DNA from: Labilithrix sp.
Lineage (GTDB): Bacteria; Myxococcota; Polyangia; Polyangiales; Polyangiaceae
DNA: 26,344 nt
NCBI GenBank assembly: GCA_028287035.1
Contig: JAQBQL010000128.1
Coordinates: 1-26,344 of the forward strand
Direction: 5' to 3'
Part shown: in pieces, positions 24,540 to 26,344 of the stretch
How positions within the stretch are numbered: the first letter of the stretch is position 1
Layout of the letters: every line of letters starts with the position of its first letter
The notes under the pieces: model-generated
Databases searched by the model: none
Told to the model about the DNA's origin: nothing
What the model saw: only the letters and a program-made list of their open reading frames with translations
Program-made: the position numbers and the translations under genes

Positions 24540-25498
24540 TCGCCCCCGCCTTCTCGGCGCTCGCCCCCGCCGGCATCCAGAGCCAGCGCATCGCCACCCT
24601 GTTCTCGTCGTTCCTCGGGATCGCGGCGGTCGTGTTCGTGCTCGTCATCGGGGCCTTCGTGGCGGCGCTCGTCACGCGCCGGCCCGCGGCTGACGTGCCG
24701 AAGGCCGAGCTGCCGAAGCCCGAGGAAGGGCGGCGCCGGCGCAACGTCACCATCGCCGTCGTGCTCACGACGTTCGTGCTCTTCGTCATGCTGTACCTGA
24801 GCGTGAGCACGACGCGGGCGCTCGCGTCGCTCGGCACGAAGGACGCGGTCACCATCGACGTCGTCGGCCACAAGTGGTGGTGGGAGCTCCGGTATCCGGG
24901 GAGCGTCGCTGGCCTGCAGTTCACGACCGCCTACGAGATGCACGTCCCGGTGGGCCGCCCCGTCGAGGTGCGTCTCCAGTCGGTCGACGTGATCCACAGC
25001 TTCTGGGTGCCGAGCCTCCACGGAAAGCGCGACGTCATCCCGGGCAAGCCCTCCACCCTGGTATTCCAGGCCGACGAGCCGGGTCGCTACGAGGGCCAGT
25101 GCGCCGAGTACTGCGGCACCCAGCACGCGAACATGCGCTTCATCGTGGTCGCGGAGAGCCAGGCTGACTTCGACGCGTGGCTCCGTCATTCGCTCGAGCC
25201 CGCGCACGCCCCCGCGAACGACGAGGAACGGCACGGCCTCGAGGTCTTCGAGAAGAGCCGCTGCATCATGTGCCACTCGATCGGCGGCACCACCGCCTTC
25301 GCGACCGTGGGGCCCAACCTCACGCACCTCGCGAGCCGCACCGAGCTCGCAATGGGCACCCTTCCCAACACGCGCGGGCACCTCGCCGGCTGGATCGTCG
25401 ATCCGCAGTCGAGCAAGCCCGGAACCACCATGCCCGGCACGCCGCTGCCGCCCGAGGACCTCAACGCGCTACTCACGTATCTGGGGAGCCTGAAGTGA
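24536..25498 (+). CDS. coxB: Cytochrome c oxidase subunit II with fused cytochrome c (caa3 type)
   Basis: A 320-residue membrane protein. Two membrane spans (about 21-46 and 70-93) are followed by a periplasmic cupredoxin domain with the CuA site: H154 (DVIHSFW), C189-A-E191-Y-C193, H197 and M200. A C-terminal cytochrome c domain has C243-I-M-C246-H247 and a Met in TTMPGTPLP. This fusion defines caa3-type oxidases, which take electrons directly from cytochrome c or other donors and reduce O2 with proton pumping by subunit I. The TTG start has a good AGGAG and overlaps the cytochrome gene by four bases; its stop overlaps the subunit I start (GTGA). Confidence 0.95.
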   Translation: MIAPAFSALAPAGIQSQRIATLFSSFLGIAAVVFVLVIGAFVAALVTRRPAADVPKAELPKPEEGRRRRNVTIAVVLTTFVLFVMLYLSVSTTRALASLGTKDAVTIDVVGHKWWWELRYPGSVAGLQFTTAYEMHVPVGRPVEVRLQSVDVIHSFWVPSLHGKRDVIPGKPSTLVFQADEPGRYEGQCAEYCGTQHANMRFIVVAESQADFDAWLRHSLEPAHAPANDEERHGLEVFEKSRCIMCHSIGGTTAFATVGPNLTHLASRTELAMGTLPNTRGHLAGWIVDPQSSKPGTTMPGTPLPPEDLNALLTYLGSLK

Positions 25499-26344
25499 AG
25501 CGCAATCGTTTCTACGCGTGGATGACGTCGACCGAGGCCACCTCGATCGGGCTCCGCACCATCGTCACCGCGGTCGCATTCCTCTTCTTCGGCGGAGCGC
25601 TGGCCATGCTGATGCGCATCCAGCTGGCGCGACCGCTGATGGGCTTCATGGGGCCGGACCGGTACAACCAGGTCTTCACGACCCACGGCACGACGATGAT
25701 GTTCCTCTTCGCGGTGCCGATGATGCAGGGGCTCGCCCTGTACTTCGTGCCGCTCATGGTCGGCGCGAAGAACGTGGCCTTTCCGCGCCTCGCTGCGCTC
25801 GCGTACTGGCTCTACCTCATCGGCGGCGTGTTCCTCGTGGTCAGCCTGCTGCTGAACACCGGCCCCGATGCCGGCTGGTTTGCGTACGTGCCGCTCTCCG
25901 GGCCCGAGCACTCACCGGGCAAGCGCGTCGACACGTGGGCTCAGCTCATCACCTTCACCGAGCTGTCCTCGCTCGCGATGGCGGTCAACGTCATCGTCAC
26001 CATCCTGAAGCACCGCACGCCGGGCATGTCGCTCGACCGCATGCCGATCTTCGTGTGGGCGGAGCTCGTCATCGCCTTCATGGTCCTCTTCGCGATGCCG
26101 GCGGTCATGATCGCGAGCTCGATGCTCGCCCTCGACCGCCTCGTGGGGACGCACTTCTTCAACCATGCCGAGGGAGGAGACCCGCTGCTGTGGCAGCACA
26201 TCTTCTGGTTCTTCGGCCATCCCGAGGTCTACATCATCTTCTTGCCGGCGGTCGGCATGATTTCGACGATGCTGCCAACCTTCTGCCGCCGCCCGATGTT
26301 CGGCTATCTGCCGCTGGTTTTGGCGCTGATCGCCACCGCGATCC
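25495..26344 (+). CDS. coxA: Cytochrome c oxidase subunit I (partial, runs off the window)
   Basis: The first 283 residues of the haem-copper oxidase catalytic subunit. It starts at GTG 25495, which overlaps the coxB stop, with GGGGAG in front. The low-spin haem His is visible in FTTHGTTMMF (His near residue 62). The CuB-region His and crosslinking Tyr lie in WFFGHPEVYI (His near 242). Several hydrophobic helices are present (for example AYWLYLIGGVFLVVSLLLN). The insertion of a Gly/Pro loop (GPDAGWFAYVPLSGPEHSPG) is as in A-type oxidases. The reading frame continues past 26344 without a stop. The gene belongs to the alcohol-oxidation operon. Confidence 0.97.
   Translation, partial: MKRNRFYAWMTSTEATSIGLRTIVTAVAFLFFGGALAMLMRIQLARPLMGFMGPDRYNQVFTTHGTTMMFLFAVPMMQGLALYFVPLMVGAKNVAFPRLAALAYWLYLIGGVFLVVSLLLNTGPDAGWFAYVPLSGPEHSPGKRVDTWAQLITFTELSSLAMAVNVIVTILKHRTPGMSLDRMPIFVWAELVIAFMVLFAMPAVMIASSMLALDRLVGTHFFNHAEGGDPLLWQHIFWFFGHPEVYIIFLPAVGMISTMLPTFCRRPMFGYLPLVLALIATAI

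Overview
The window is a high-GC, densely packed bacterial segment in which nearly every gene shows strong G/C preference at the third codon position. Alanine/aspartate-rich lipoproteins (one ends in an Asp-Ala-Gly-rich tail), many sensor kinases and many alternative TTG starts suggest a deltaproteobacterial or myxobacterial (Polyangia-like) organism. This is inferred from style; no rRNA or other phylogenetic marker is present. I see no tRNA, rRNA, CRISPR array, insertion sequence or prophage, and no gene-free stretch above 300 bases.

Positions 1-4900 hold a CFA-synthase-family methyltransferase with its terminator, a stand-alone sensory-domain protein, a GAF histidine kinase and three small genes of unknown function. 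Positions 5000-14440 look like a stress or stationary-phase island. It contains two overlapping ferritin-like genes closed by a strong terminator, a small membrane protein, a DUF4142 lipoprotein, a large-subunit catalase (katE) with a third ferritin-like gene behind it, a DnaQ-like/GIY-YIG fusion, a frameshifted YdaD/YghA-type dehydrogenase and a small helical protein.

Positions 14500-19100 carry malQ, then a BON lipoprotein / YflT-like protein / hemerythrin cluster, and a ROK-family protein whose motifs appear circularly permuted. Convergent to it lies a histidine kinase whose PAS domain closely resembles photoactive yellow protein, including the chromophore cysteine.

Positions 20357-26344 form a tightly coupled respiratory operon: YVTN propeller lipoprotein, XoxF-type PQQ alcohol dehydrogenase with the lanthanide-type Asp pair, XoxJ-like periplasmic binding protein, lipoprotein cytochrome c, caa3-type oxidase subunit II with fused cytochrome c, and subunit I, which runs off the window. 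Gene junctions overlap or are 1 base apart, so electrons from a periplasmic alcohol could pass through cytochrome c to O2 using products of one transcript.

The divergent intergenic regions (1271-1454, 7355-7585 and 20159-20356) probably hold promoters, but I could not identify convincing -35/-10 elements. The most notable observations are the PYP-like kinase, the permuted ROK protein and the lanthanide-type dehydrogenase wired to a caa3 oxidase.
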